Numbered from the stretch's first letter, positions 1-8,109 are shown. The stretch: DNA of 47,281 nucleotides from Acidobacteriota bacterium (GCA_038040445.1 JBBPIG010000035.1:1-47281), one strand, 5' to 3'. The notes: generated from the sequence alone by a model not told the origin. Numbers and translations are program-made.

Positions 1-965
1 CCGAGTACACATCTGGCACTCCGTCAGGCGGCGGAACAAGTTATTTGACAAGCGATCACCTTGGCAGCACCAGAGTGGTGACCGATTCGAGCGGCGTCGT
101 CAAAGCTCGGTACGACTACTTGCCGTTTGGCGAGGAGATCGGTTCAGATCACGGTAGCCGGTCATTGGTGACTGGATATGGGTCGAGCGATAAGACTCGC
201 CAGAAGTTCACCCAAAAAGAAAGAGACAGTGAGTCGGGATTGGACTACTTCCTTGCGAGGTACTACTCGTCAGCACAGGGAAGGTTCACTAGCCCGGATG
301 AATTTACAGGCGGGCCTGACGAACTGTTCGACTTCGCGGACCAGGCATCAGTAAACCCGACTTTCTACGCTAACCCTCGCAATCCGCAGTCGCTCAACAA
401 GTACCAATACTGCTACAACAATCCACTTCGGTACGTGGACCCAGACGGGCATGACCCGCTTGATCCGGACCCACAGCAGCGAGAGCACGGTGGGTCGAGA
501 GTCGGTCCACCAGCCCCACCGCTTACCATCCCATCTGATCAGGCGGAAGCTCTAGCGAGGAAGGTCATAGAGGCCGAAGGAAGCTTTCGAGATTGGGGCC
601 AAGGCATACCGATAATTAGAGACATAAGAGAATGGGGATGGGTTAGAAGAGTACGCGAGTGGATAGGAACCGAGCCTGCGCCAAAGCCGGATGCTACGAT
701 TCCGCCCTTGGCTCCGCCTCAAGTAAGTACTCAGACCCAACCGCAGGCCCAGCCCCAAGCACAGCCTCAGGCTCAGCCGCAATCTCAACCAATGGCTCGT
801 CCTGCTCCGATTCCAATGGCAAGGCCAACTGATAAGCCACGAGACAAAGAACACAAAACAAACAAGAGACATCATGATAAACATACGAAACCACCGTCTG
901 GATCTAAAAAACCGCCTAACTTTAAGCCCCGTGTGCCAAAGCGCCCACAGGATCGTGAGAACTGA
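1..965 (+). CDS. RHS repeat protein, C-terminal part (5' end outside window)
   Basis: The frame is open from base 3, so this is the end of a longer RHS gene and not a gene starting at the internal TTG at 45. The visible part holds the RHS-associated core end (DHLGSTRVV, DYLPFGEE, KFTQKERD, SGLDYF.ARYY, AQGRFTSPD) and the boundary motif NPLRYVDPDG at about 424-452. After that comes a C-terminal domain of about 170 residues. It contains a Gln-Ala-Pro repeat (QPQAQPQAQ, about 735-790) and a very basic Lys/His/Pro tail. RHS shells enclose and deliver variable C-terminal toxins; I recognise no toxin family in this tail. The stop is 11 bp before a Sel1-repeat gene that could be its immunity gene. 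The core end is nearly identical in DNA to about 3283-3560 of the second RHS gene. Confidence 0.85.
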   Translation, partial: EYTSGTPSGGGTSYLTSDHLGSTRVVTDSSGVVKARYDYLPFGEEIGSDHGSRSLVTGYGSSDKTRQKFTQKERDSESGLDYFLARYYSSAQGRFTSPDEFTGGPDELFDFADQASVNPTFYANPRNPQSLNKYQYCYNNPLRYVDPDGHDPLDPDPQQREHGGSRVGPPAPPLTIPSDQAEALARKVIEAEGSFRDWGQGIPIIRDIREWGWVRRVREWIGTEPAPKPDATIPPLAPPQVSTQTQPQAQPQAQPQAQPQSQPMARPAPIPMARPTDKPRDKEHKTNKRHHDKHTKPPSGSKKPPNFKPRVPKRPQDREN

Positions 966-976
966 GAATCAGCTCG

Positions 977-1618
977 ATGCCAAAATCGGCGGACAAATTC
1001 AAGAACAGCAGGCAGGCTAAAATTATGGCTAATTCTAAAGAAGAAGCGGCTGAGATCGGACAGCAATATTTCTATGGGGAAGGAAAGAAGAAGAGCTATA
1101 GAAAAGCGTTTCCTTGCTTACTCGAAGCTGCAAAAGCTGGAGAAGCGCATTGTCAGAATCTTGTGGGTAATTCCTATCAACTTGGCTTGGGTGTGGAAAG
1201 GAATATTGAATCGTCTTTGTTTTGGTACAAGAGAGCTGCGAGTAATAACGACAAAGAAGGATTGCTCAATCTCGCACTCCTCTATGAAAAAGGACTGGGA
1301 GTGAAAGTTGATTTACGAAAAGCACTTTCTCTATATAAAAGAGGTGCTGAACTTGGTGATGTATGCGCACAAACCAACCTGGCGGTGGCGTACCTTGAGG
1401 GTCTAGGGACCAAGCAAGATTTAAGAGAAGGAGTCAGGTGGTTACAAAAAGCAGCTCGTCACGGCGATGCTAAGGCTCAGTATAATCTTGGCATAGCATA
1501 CATGGAGGGCGAAGGTCTGCGGCGGAGTAAGAAGTATGCCCGTCATTGGCTCGACAAAGCAGCGAAGCAAGGACATCGAATGGCATCAAGAACGTTACGA
1601 CGCTTGAGGCCAGACTAA
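977..1618 (+). CDS. Sel1-like repeat protein, candidate RHS immunity protein
   Basis: A 213-residue protein made almost entirely of Sel1-type helical repeats, about four or five copies with A..G...A...LG..Y..G.G spacing (for example AQTNLAVAYLEGLGTKQDL and AQYNLGIAYMEGEGL). Such solenoids bind partner proteins. There is no signal peptide or membrane segment, so it is probably cytoplasmic. It begins 11 bp after the RHS stop codon, which is the usual place for the cognate immunity gene; that role is inferred only from position. An alternative start is ATG 1025; neither start has a clear Shine-Dalgarno. The coding sequence is visibly richer in A/T than the RHS genes around it, which suggests separate acquisition. 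Confidence 0.8.
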   Translation: MPKSADKFKNSRQAKIMANSKEEAAEIGQQYFYGEGKKKSYRKAFPCLLEAAKAGEAHCQNLVGNSYQLGLGVERNIESSLFWYKRAASNNDKEGLLNLALLYEKGLGVKVDLRKALSLYKRGAELGDVCAQTNLAVAYLEGLGTKQDLREGVRWLQKAARHGDAKAQYNLGIAYMEGEGLRRSKKYARHWLDKAAKQGHRMASRTLRRLRPD

Positions 1619-1788
1619 GCAACCAACGAATGGTCCAGCCTAATCGGGAATTCTACTGCACGTGTTACGTCACACCTTCTATTTATCTGCGAGTGACAGA
1701 AGTGAGGCAATGCTCGCCGCATGTCTCGAGTTGCCCGGCGGAAGATGCCAGCCAAACAAAGCCGCGAAGCAACAATCCTTATCGGACT

Positions 1789-4317
1789 ATGAGTGACGGA
1801 ACTTATGGTTATGCTGACACGGCTTACGATGCACTCGGCCGAGTAACGACGGTGACGACTGCGGACACTGCAGTAGTGACGACAACCTATTTGGCCAACA
1901 CGACAACGGTGACCGATCAAGCGGGAAAGAAGCGCCGCAGTGTCACTGATGGACTCGGCAGATTGATCAGAGTTGATGAGCCGGACTCGAGCGGCAATCT
2001 CGATAACACGGCGAATCCTCCACAGCCTTTGCAATCAACCTCTTATGCTTACGACGTGCTCGATGATCTGGTGACGGTCACACAAGGCACTCAGTCCTCG
2101 CGCAGCTTCCTTTATGACTCACTCAAGCGCTTAGCAGATGCTACGAATCCTGAGAGCGGGCACGTGCAATATACCTACGACAACAATGGCAATTTGCAGA
2201 CGAAGACCGATGCGCGCTCGATCACGACGACTTATGCCTATGACGCTTTGAATCGCGTGACCAGCCGGACGTACTCAAATGACACTCCGGCAGTGTCTTA
2301 CAAATACGACAGTCAGTCGCTGCCCACCGGAGCGCCCTCTTACACTCGCGGGTCATCTACGGGCAGGTTGGTTGCCGTCACTTATGGCGGCACGAGCGCA
2401 GGCAGCTATCAGGGCTATGATCAGCTTGGCCGCGTCAATCTTAGCTATCAGCAGACGGACTCGCAGGACTATGGGTTCAGCTACGTCTACAATCTGGCGA
2501 GCGAGATGACCAGCGAGACTTACCCTTCGGGGAGAGTAGTGCAGACTGAATACGACACGGGAGGCAGAATCGCTGGCCTGAAGAATCAAGGCGGGACTTC
2601 GTACTATGCCGGAGCGACAGCGAGTGATGATACGAATCGGATTCAGTATGCGGCGCACGGGCCGATCAGCGCGATGAAGCTCGGGAATGGCAAGTGGGAG
2701 CACGCGACTTTCAATAACAGACTGCAGCCGACGCAGATAGGCTTAGGTACATCTGGAACGGATTCGAGCATTCTGAAGCTGGATCATGGATATGGAACCA
2801 CGAGCAATAACGGAAACCTTCTCTCGCAGACGATCGCTGCGCCCGGACTGACGCTGACCCAATGCTACAGCTATGACTCGTTGAACAGATTGTCTACGGC
2901 CGATGAGCACAGTGGGACGACCTGCGCGGGTAGTCAGCAGTGGAAGCAGGCGTTCACCTATGATCGCTTTGGAAATCGGAACTTCGATGTAGTGAACACG
3001 ACCAGTAACGTGCTTGGCCCGAATCCGACAATAAGCCAGTCGACGAATCGCATCGCAGGTGGACAGAACTACGGCTACGACAATGCTGGCAATCTGACTT
3101 CGGACCCAACGACTCCTGTGAACGGAATCGTCTATGACGCGGAGAACCGCCAGACACAGTACACCAAGACCGGGCAGGCGACGAATTACTATTACTACGA
3201 TGGTGATGGCCACAGAGTGAAGAAAATCGACAGCAGTGGGACCACTGTGTTCGTGTATAATGCTGGCGGTCAGTTGATAGCTGAATACACATCTGGCACT
3301 CCGTCCGGCGGCGGAACAAGTTATTTGACAAGCGATCACCTGGGTAGCACGCGCGTAGTGATGAAGTCAGACGGGACGACCCCGCGTCATGACTACCTGC
3401 CGTTTGGCGAAGAGATTCAAGCCGGCGTTGGAGGTCGAACTGCGGGGCAGGGCTACGTTGCGGACACCGTTCGGCAGAAGTTCACCCAAAAAGAAAGAGA
3501 CAATGAATCGGGGCTGGATTACTTCGGCATGAGGTACTACGGAAGTGCGCAGGGCCGGTTCACCTCAGTCGACCCGCTGCTAGAAAGCGGTGATCCTGAG
3601 GATCCCCAAAGCTGGCATCGATACTGCTATGCGTACAACAACCCGCTGAAGTACATAGATCCAACCGGAGGGGAGAATGAACCTGCTAACCAGTCTGAAG
3701 AGGAAAAGAAGAAGGCTCGCACAATAAAGTTTGAGGTCCTTGGGCAGGTCAAAATACTCGGCAACAATGTGACGGTCTATGTTGCAACGGGGCAATCGAA
3801 AGCGTATCGGGACACAGTCCTTAAGAATGCGCAGGCTTCTGCTAGTGAGATAAATGCGAACGCCAAGAGCCTCACCGCTACGGATAAGCAGATGATCGGC
3901 AACATCACTGCGGTAGCAGCCGTCGGGCAGGGTGTCCAACCAGGTGACCGGTTCTATGCAGAAGGCATTAAGGGTGTGGATTCTTCCCGGCTGAGTAATG
4001 AGGGGGTCGATTTAGGCACGGGAACGTTTCTCACGGCGCAGATAACGTCTGCGAGTGCAGATGTGTTTGCATCTCAGATTGGCCATGAGGGTAAGCACGT
4101 TGGGGACTACAAACAGAGTATCGGAGCCTACGCAGCGAGGTTTGGAACAGAGTGGACAGACGCACGGAGCGACCTCAACGAACGCAGAGCGATTAGATAT
4201 CAACTAGGCCTGTATCGAAAACTGAGTGGGGGCAACGCCAGGAGTCCGGATGGCTATGATAAGTATCTCCGGGACAGAATAAAGACCCCACATCGTCCGC
4301 CCGGGCTCAACAAGTAA
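1789..4317 (+). CDS. Orphan RHS core fragment with HEXXH metallopeptidase-like C-terminal toxin domain
   Basis: RHS/YD repeats (YAYDALNRVTSRTY, YDNNGNLQTKTD, YDSLNRLSTADE and others) lead to the RHS-associated core end and the boundary NPLKYIDPTGG at about 3641-3673. RHS similarity begins abruptly near 1768 (NPYRTMSDGTYG). There is no signal peptide and no N-terminal shell, so this looks like a displaced 'orphan' RHS-CT module. The frame stays open back to 1546, but that stretch is not RHS-like. I start at ATG 1789; the true start is uncertain. The unique C-terminal domain of about 215 residues has HEGKH at 4084-4098, an HEXXH zinc-peptidase motif, followed by LNERRA, whose Glu at 4180-4182 could be the third ligand. 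I infer a zincin-type toxin. An exported candidate immunity protein follows directly. Confidence 0.8.
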   Translation: MSDGTYGYADTAYDALGRVTTVTTADTAVVTTTYLANTTTVTDQAGKKRRSVTDGLGRLIRVDEPDSSGNLDNTANPPQPLQSTSYAYDVLDDLVTVTQGTQSSRSFLYDSLKRLADATNPESGHVQYTYDNNGNLQTKTDARSITTTYAYDALNRVTSRTYSNDTPAVSYKYDSQSLPTGAPSYTRGSSTGRLVAVTYGGTSAGSYQGYDQLGRVNLSYQQTDSQDYGFSYVYNLASEMTSETYPSGRVVQTEYDTGGRIAGLKNQGGTSYYAGATASDDTNRIQYAAHGPISAMKLGNGKWEHATFNNRLQPTQIGLGTSGTDSSILKLDHGYGTTSNNGNLLSQTIAAPGLTLTQCYSYDSLNRLSTADEHSGTTCAGSQQWKQAFTYDRFGNRNFDVVNTTSNVLGPNPTISQSTNRIAGGQNYGYDNAGNLTSDPTTPVNGIVYDAENRQTQYTKTGQATNYYYYDGDGHRVKKIDSSGTTVFVYNAGGQLIAEYTSGTPSGGGTSYLTSDHLGSTRVVMKSDGTTPRHDYLPFGEEIQAGVGGRTAGQGYVADTVRQKFTQKERDNESGLDYFGMRYYGSAQGRFTSVDPLLESGDPEDPQSWHRYCYAYNNPLKYIDPTGGENEPANQSEEEKKKARTIKFEVLGQVKILGNNVTVYVATGQSKAYRDTVLKNAQASASEINANAKSLTATDKQMIGNITAVAAVGQGVQPGDRFYAEGIKGVDSSRLSNEGVDLGTGTFLTAQITSASADVFASQIGHEGKHVGDYKQSIGAYAARFGTEWTDARSDLNERRAIRYQLGLYRKLSGGNARSPDGYDKYLRDRIKTPHRPPGLNK

Positions 4318-4334
4318 GGAGGTAGGTGATAACC

Positions 4335-4895
4335 ATGAGACAGATCATAAATAGCACTTCTCTGGCTGCTCTCTTAGTGACCCTAATGGTCAGCGTCATG
4401 GCGAAGAATCAACATCGTGATGTGCGAAAGACAGAACCGTCGGACACCAAAGATGGGTTGCAGCTTTCAGTCGAGCTTGATAAAGAAAGCTTCCGCTTGG
4501 ATGAAACACCTACGTTGAAGATCAAGTTGAGAAACGTGAGCCAATCGCCAATAGCGATCTATAAAAAGATGGGCTGGGGGCGTTCCTCTAGCTTCACGAT
4601 CTCTATCTCCGTAGTTCAAGGTGAACTAGGAGAGCGGAGGTTTCTGGAAGATGCTCTCGACCATCCTCCATTCCCAGCAGAAGACTTCATCACAATCCGT
4701 CCAGGTGAATCCGTTGAGAGAGAGCGATTGTTAGACTTACGGGGTGATGGGATTAAGTCGCCAGGTATTTATAAAGCGACAGTCCGGTATCACAGTCCCA
4801 TCCCGCGTGAGTTTGCGCCATCTGGTCTGAAAGTGTGGGCAATGGAAAACGGCGTGTTGCAATCTAAGCCTGCTAGCTTAAAGGTCACTCACTAG
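4335..4895 (+). CDS. Exported beta-sandwich (BsuPI-like) protein, candidate immunity protein
   Basis: About 186 residues. An N-terminal hydrophobic stretch (SLAALLVTLMVSVMA) reads as a signal peptide, so the product should be periplasmic or secreted. The rest has the pattern of a single Ig-like domain: LQLSVELDKESFRLDETPTL, IKLRNVSQSPIAIYK, FITIRPGESVERE and SPGIYKATVRY. This resembles the BsuPI-type intracellular proteinase inhibitor fold and related secreted domains. It is directly downstream of an RHS C-terminus with a zinc-protease motif. A strong AAGGAGGT overlaps the upstream stop codon at 4315-4323, suggesting translational coupling. I chose ATG 4335 over GTG 4326 because GTG lies too close to that site. 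The role as protease-toxin immunity is inferred. Confidence 0.7.
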   Translation: MRQIINSTSLAALLVTLMVSVMAKNQHRDVRKTEPSDTKDGLQLSVELDKESFRLDETPTLKIKLRNVSQSPIAIYKKMGWGRSSSFTISISVVQGELGERRFLEDALDHPPFPAEDFITIRPGESVERERLLDLRGDGIKSPGIYKATVRYHSPIPREFAPSGLKVWAMENGVLQSKPASLKVTH

Positions 4896-5475
4896 TCTGG
4901 CAGTAGCGGAAGCCTAGTGGCCTTAAGAAAAAGCCACGGGTCAACAACCTTCCAGCGCGAGCCCCCCTTCGAGGGGGGGCGACCGGAGTGGCGCGCCGGG
5001 GGTGGGGAACCGGAGCGCGCGGCGGCGGTGTAGTTTCCGCCGCAAGCGCGAGGAAGATATCGGGGCGTACGATAACCCATAAGATTCTATCGGAGGTGCG
5101 CGCCTTGCCGCCCGAAGATTGCGGTAACAAAGCTACTCCCGGAGTCGAGAACTGGCGCGCACCTCCGATAGAATCTGTTGAAGGAAACCGCGGACGGGCT
5201 ACCGAAACCTCAGACGGGCTATGGGGATTGGCCGGTTGTGAGCCGTTTGCCAACCTCGTATTTGGGCCGTGCTAGAGCCTCTCGAGTTTGTGAGCTGAGG
5301 ATACAAGGTTGGGACCGGCAGAGAAACTCCACGTTGAAGAAGTAAGAGGGCCTTCCCAGACAAGATTCAACTCCCAAGATAGGTGGATACAAGTGGACAC
5401 GCGCACACCTCTGCTGAGCCCGCGCGAGAACCCGAGCCGTTGCTAGTCGCAAGGTGTCGCCGGAAGTGCTGGCGG
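4896..5475. other. GC-rich structured intergenic region left of the IS91 unit
   Basis: No convincing gene lies in these 580 bases. The stretch is full of secondary structure: a C7/G7 hairpin with a TTCGA-type loop at 4961-4980, a GCGGCGG/CCGCCGC hairpin around 5018-5045, and a perfect 23-bp inverted repeat (own entry). Open frames on both strands are low-complexity GC-driven products. The left boundary of the IS91 unit should lie here, since the origin end of IS91 elements is downstream of the transposase, but I cannot fix it. Confidence 0.5.
5082..5176. repeat. Perfect 23-bp inverted repeat with structured 49-nt centre
   Basis: The arms at 5082-5104 and 5154-5176 are exact reverse complements; the left arm starts AGATTCTATCGGAGGTG. 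The 49-nt centre holds two smaller hairpins: TTGCCGC paired with GCGGTAA (one mismatch), and ACTCCCGGAGT. As RNA this would fold into a three-way junction, and as DNA it looks like a small non-autonomous element or recombination site. Which of these it is cannot be decided from the sequence. Confidence 0.75.
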
Positions 5476-6705
5476 TCATGATGAATCGACGACCTCGGGT
5501 TGAAATCGCCTGGCAAGCTGAGCGCCGGGCTCAAGTAGCTGGACGCGGAGCATTCGCCCGTTGTGGCAGAGGGGACACATCTCCAAAGACTCGCCGGTCA
5601 GCAGCTCATATCTCTTCTTCCAATCACCAGCCAGGCGTTCTGTAGGTACAGGCTCAGCGGAGAGATCTTCAACTGGTTGTGACTCCGCGATGAGTTGGCG
5701 GCACAAAGCGAGTTTCTCATTACGGTGACAGTTGCTCAGCAAGCCGTAGTGACGGATTCGGACAAAGCCGTCGGGCAACACGTGGAGCAGAAACCGGCGA
5801 ATGAACTCGCAAGCGGCCAGAGTCATGGTTCGGTTAGCGTTGCCAGTTCGATAGTCCTTCCACGAAAAGGCGACCTTGCCGTCTTGCAAACTCAGCAAGC
5901 GGTTGTTTGAGATAGCCACGCGGTGAGTGTACCGGCCAAGGTAGTTGAGCACTTGAGCCGGTCCCCCGAACGGGCGCTTGGCGTAGACGTGCCATTTATT
6001 GTTGCGGCACAGGCCCAGCAGCCGAGCGAACGCTGAGTTGTCAGACAGGTGAGCGAGTTGTCCGTGAAAGCTCAACTGATCTTTGTCAAAGGCGAGCTTG
6101 AGGTAGTGAAGGAACAAGCCGCGAAACAAGCGGGAAAGGACTTTGACAGGGAGAAAGAACTTCGGGCGGCAGCCGATCCAGCGCGAGCCGTCGAGCGAGA
6201 TGCCGCCGCCAGGAATCACGCAGTGAATGTGAGGATGGTGCAACAGAGTTTGACCCCAGGTGTGGAGCACGGCCAGGAATCCGATCTGGGCGCCCAGATG
6301 CTTGGGATCAGCGGCGATGCGGCGGAGCGTCTCAGCCGCCGCACGGAAGAGTATGTTGTAGACGACTCGCTTGTTCTGCAGGGCTATAGACGCTATGTGG
6401 TCCGGGACAGTGAACACGACGTGAAAGTAGTGGACAGGCAAGAGCTCGGTTTGACGCTCGGCAAGCCATCGGTCGCGTTCCAGTGACTGGCACTTGGGGC
6501 AATGCCGATTGCGGCAGGAGTTGTAAGAGGGGCGAATGTGACCGCAAGAGTCACACTGATCCAGGTGACCACCCAACGTGGCGGTGCGGCATTGCTGGAT
6601 CGCTCGCATCGTGCGCCGCTGCGTTCGGGAGGCCGGATATGCTTCGAGGAATGACGCGCCGTGCCGCCCAAAGACGTCGGCGACTTCCAGCCTTGGCCTG
6701 GGCAT
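5476..6705 (-). CDS. IS91-family HUH transposase
   Basis: A 409-residue protein of typical IS91/IS801 length and layout. A zinc-binding N-terminus has Cys at about 51, 54, 64, 69 and 72 (CDSC...CRNRHCPKC). The HUH motif is H159-I-H161 within HHPHIHCVIPGGG. The catalytic region has two tyrosines, Y255 and Y259, in YLGRYTHR. A C-terminal CPLC segment follows. Enzymes of this family nick and join single-stranded DNA for rolling-circle transposition. It starts 9 bp after the stop of the recombinase gene upstream on the same strand, so the two are probably co-transcribed. All key residues are present and the frame is intact, so it may be active. Confidence 0.93.
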   Translation of the reverse strand: MPRPRLEVADVFGRHGASFLEAYPASRTQRRTMRAIQQCRTATLGGHLDQCDSCGHIRPSYNSCRNRHCPKCQSLERDRWLAERQTELLPVHYFHVVFTVPDHIASIALQNKRVVYNILFRAAAETLRRIAADPKHLGAQIGFLAVLHTWGQTLLHHPHIHCVIPGGGISLDGSRWIGCRPKFFLPVKVLSRLFRGLFLHYLKLAFDKDQLSFHGQLAHLSDNSAFARLLGLCRNNKWHVYAKRPFGGPAQVLNYLGRYTHRVAISNNRLLSLQDGKVAFSWKDYRTGNANRTMTLAACEFIRRFLLHVLPDGFVRIRHYGLLSNCHRNEKLALCRQLIAESQPVEDLSAEPVPTERLAGDWKKRYELLTGESLEMCPLCHNGRMLRVQLLEPGAQLARRFQPEVVDSS

Positions 6706-6714
6706 CGCAGCCCC

Positions 6715-7599
6715 CTACGGCCGGGTTGAATCAGGCAGCAGATCGAGCGGGCTTGGCGTCGCCCGCAACGTATCAGCCGATACATGGGTGTACACGGCGG
6801 TGGTGCGCAGACTGCGATGACCGAGCAGAATCTGGATCGTCCGCACGTCGGCGCCGGCTTCAAGCAAGTGAGTGGCAAATGAGTGACGAAGCGTGTGCGG
6901 AGTGACGTGCTTGGTGAGGCCGGCACAACTGGCAGCCTTGCGGCAGGCGTCGCGGACCGAGTGAGTGCTTATGTGAGTGTCAGGCCCAGACCCCTGGAAC
7001 AACCAGAAGGCGGGGCGGGCCGCCTTCCAGTACTCGCGCAACACCAGCAGCAGCCGGGGCGAGAGCATCACGTAGCGATCCTTACGGCCCTTGGCTTGCT
7101 GAATGCGGATGACCATTCGCCCGGAGTCGATGTCGGAGACCCGCAAGGAGACAACCTCAGAGACGCGAAGCCCGGCCGAGTAAGCAGTCATCAAGATGGC
7201 GCGGTACTTGAGGCTTCCGATTGCGTCAAACAACCGGATGACTTCCTCGAGGCTCAAGACAACCGGGAGCTTTTTCTCCTGTTTGGGGTAAGGGATGTGC
7301 CGGATGACCCAGTCCTTTTCCAGAGTGATTCGGTAGAGGAATCGGAGAGCGCACACAGCCTGGTTGAAGGTGGACCAGGAGGCTTTCTTGGTTTGGGCGA
7401 GAAAGACCTGGTAGGCGTGGATGTGTTTGGGTCCGAGCAGTTCGGGAGAGCGCCGGAAGTAGCGAGCGAACTGGGCGACTCGATCGACGTAGGCGCGCTG
7501 GGTGTTTGGCGAGAAGTTGCGGACGATCATGTCTTCGAGCATACGTTGCCGCAAAGTTGTGGTTTGACCTGGCGGCGCAGTCTGACGTAGAGATTCCAT
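6715..7599 (-). CDS. Tyrosine recombinase associated with the IS91 element
   Basis: A 294-residue XerC/D-like site-specific recombinase. The N-terminal SAM-like core-binding domain covers about residues 15-105. The catalytic domain has the full set R145 (AGLRVSE), K170 (AKGRKDR), H235 and R238 (HTLRH), H261 (LGH) and nucleophile Y270 (AVYTHVS). A good AAAGGAG lies just before ATG 7599. It heads a two-gene unit with the IS91 transposase, an arrangement seen in some IS91 relatives. I do not see the additional patch that marks integron integrases. The nearest non-coding DNA upstream of it contains attC-like palindromes, so a link to cassette exchange is possible but unproven. Confidence 0.92.
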   Translation of the reverse strand: MESLRQTAPPGQTTTLRQRMLEDMIVRNFSPNTQRAYVDRVAQFARYFRRSPELLGPKHIHAYQVFLAQTKKASWSTFNQAVCALRFLYRITLEKDWVIRHIPYPKQEKKLPVVLSLEEVIRLFDAIGSLKYRAILMTAYSAGLRVSEVVSLRVSDIDSGRMVIRIQQAKGRKDRYVMLSPRLLLVLREYWKAARPAFWLFQGSGPDTHISTHSVRDACRKAASCAGLTKHVTPHTLRHSFATHLLEAGADVRTIQILLGHRSLRTTAVYTHVSADTLRATPSPLDLLPDSTRP

Positions 7600-7801
7600 A
7601 AAGAGGCTCCTTTCGTGAACGAGAGTTTTGCCAAGAAAGAGAATATCTTTCAGGAAGGGGTCTCTAAAAGAAATGGTCGAAGTCGTGCGAGGGGGCGAGG
7701 GCGAGGATTGAAAAGCGAAGCAGGAAGGTCAGCAACCAAGGCCTGCTCTGCGACGCATAAAGCGAGAACGAACACTGTAGCTGCTACCGCGTAGCGGTTT
7801 C

Positions 7802-7898
7802 GTTCAACGCGCATTATGTTGTCGGAGCAGCGCAAGTGCCACTGGCTTTTTTGAGTGGCACGCGCGCTGGCCTCGACGAACATAATGCCGCGTTATCG
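7802..7898. repeat. attC-like long imperfect palindrome
   Basis: Arms 7806-7842 and 7854-7894 pair over most of their length (AACGCG, CATTATGTT, GTCG/CAGCGC and GTGCCACT, with complements on the right). The extra unpaired bases are almost all in the right arm. The left end GTTCAAC fits the integron core RYYYAAC. The right end GTTATCG starts GTT but fits GTTRRRY only partly. The loop is a short T-rich stretch. Length and asymmetry match attC recombination sites. Alternatives are a terminator-like hairpin or an IS end. Confidence 0.4.
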
Positions 7899-7967
7899 GA
7901 TGACCCTTCCGCTTAGACTACTACTCTCGCGACCCACAAGCTTCGGGCTACGGCGCGGATTCTCTGA

Positions 7968-8044
7968 ACGGCAACATTGCTCCATCAGAGTTCCGCCGGC
8001 GATGGAATCAGGCCTCACGCCGGAGCTTCAATGAAATGTTAGCG
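7968..8044. repeat. Second, weaker attC-like palindrome
   Basis: AACATT at 7973-7978 pairs with AATGTT at 8035-8040. An inner CCGGCG (7996-8001) pairs with CGCCGG (8018-8023), with partly paired sequence between. The right end reads GTTAGCG, close to the integron GTTRRRY core. Only about 70 bp separate it from the first palindrome, too little for a coding cassette, which weakens the cassette-array reading. Confidence 0.25.
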
Positions 8045-8052
8045 GCTTAATC

Positions 8053-8089
8053 AGCATGATTGCATACCTATTAGCATGATTGTATACCT
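8053..8089. repeat. Two tandem 17-bp repeats with 20-bp period
   Basis: AGCATGATTGCATACCT (8053-8069) and AGCATGATTGTATACCT (8073-8089) differ at one base. Two near-identical sites two helical turns apart are typical of a dimeric or cooperative regulator-binding site. They lie 21 bp before a promoter-like sequence. Confidence 0.5.
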
Positions 8090-8109
8090 GCCCAAACCCG
8101 CTTTCCCGC

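Larger units (their letters stand above)
5476..7620 (-). mobile_element. IS91-like two-gene transposable element (ends not defined)
   Basis: The transposase and tyrosine recombinase form one minus-strand unit. IS91 elements lack terminal inverted repeats and do not duplicate their target, so the ends cannot be read directly. By analogy, the origin end should lie left of 5476 and the terminus right of 7599. The coordinates given cover only the genes and the recombinase ribosome binding site. Confidence 0.7.

Noticed and set aside
4885-5275. Overlapping open frames on both strands in the GC-rich region
   Set aside because: They cross hairpins and the perfect inverted repeat, and their products are low-complexity Arg/Pro/Gly-rich sequence.
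6049-7590. Long plus-strand frames opposite the transposase and recombinase
   Set aside because: Antisense shadows of two genes whose catalytic motifs are intact on the minus strand.
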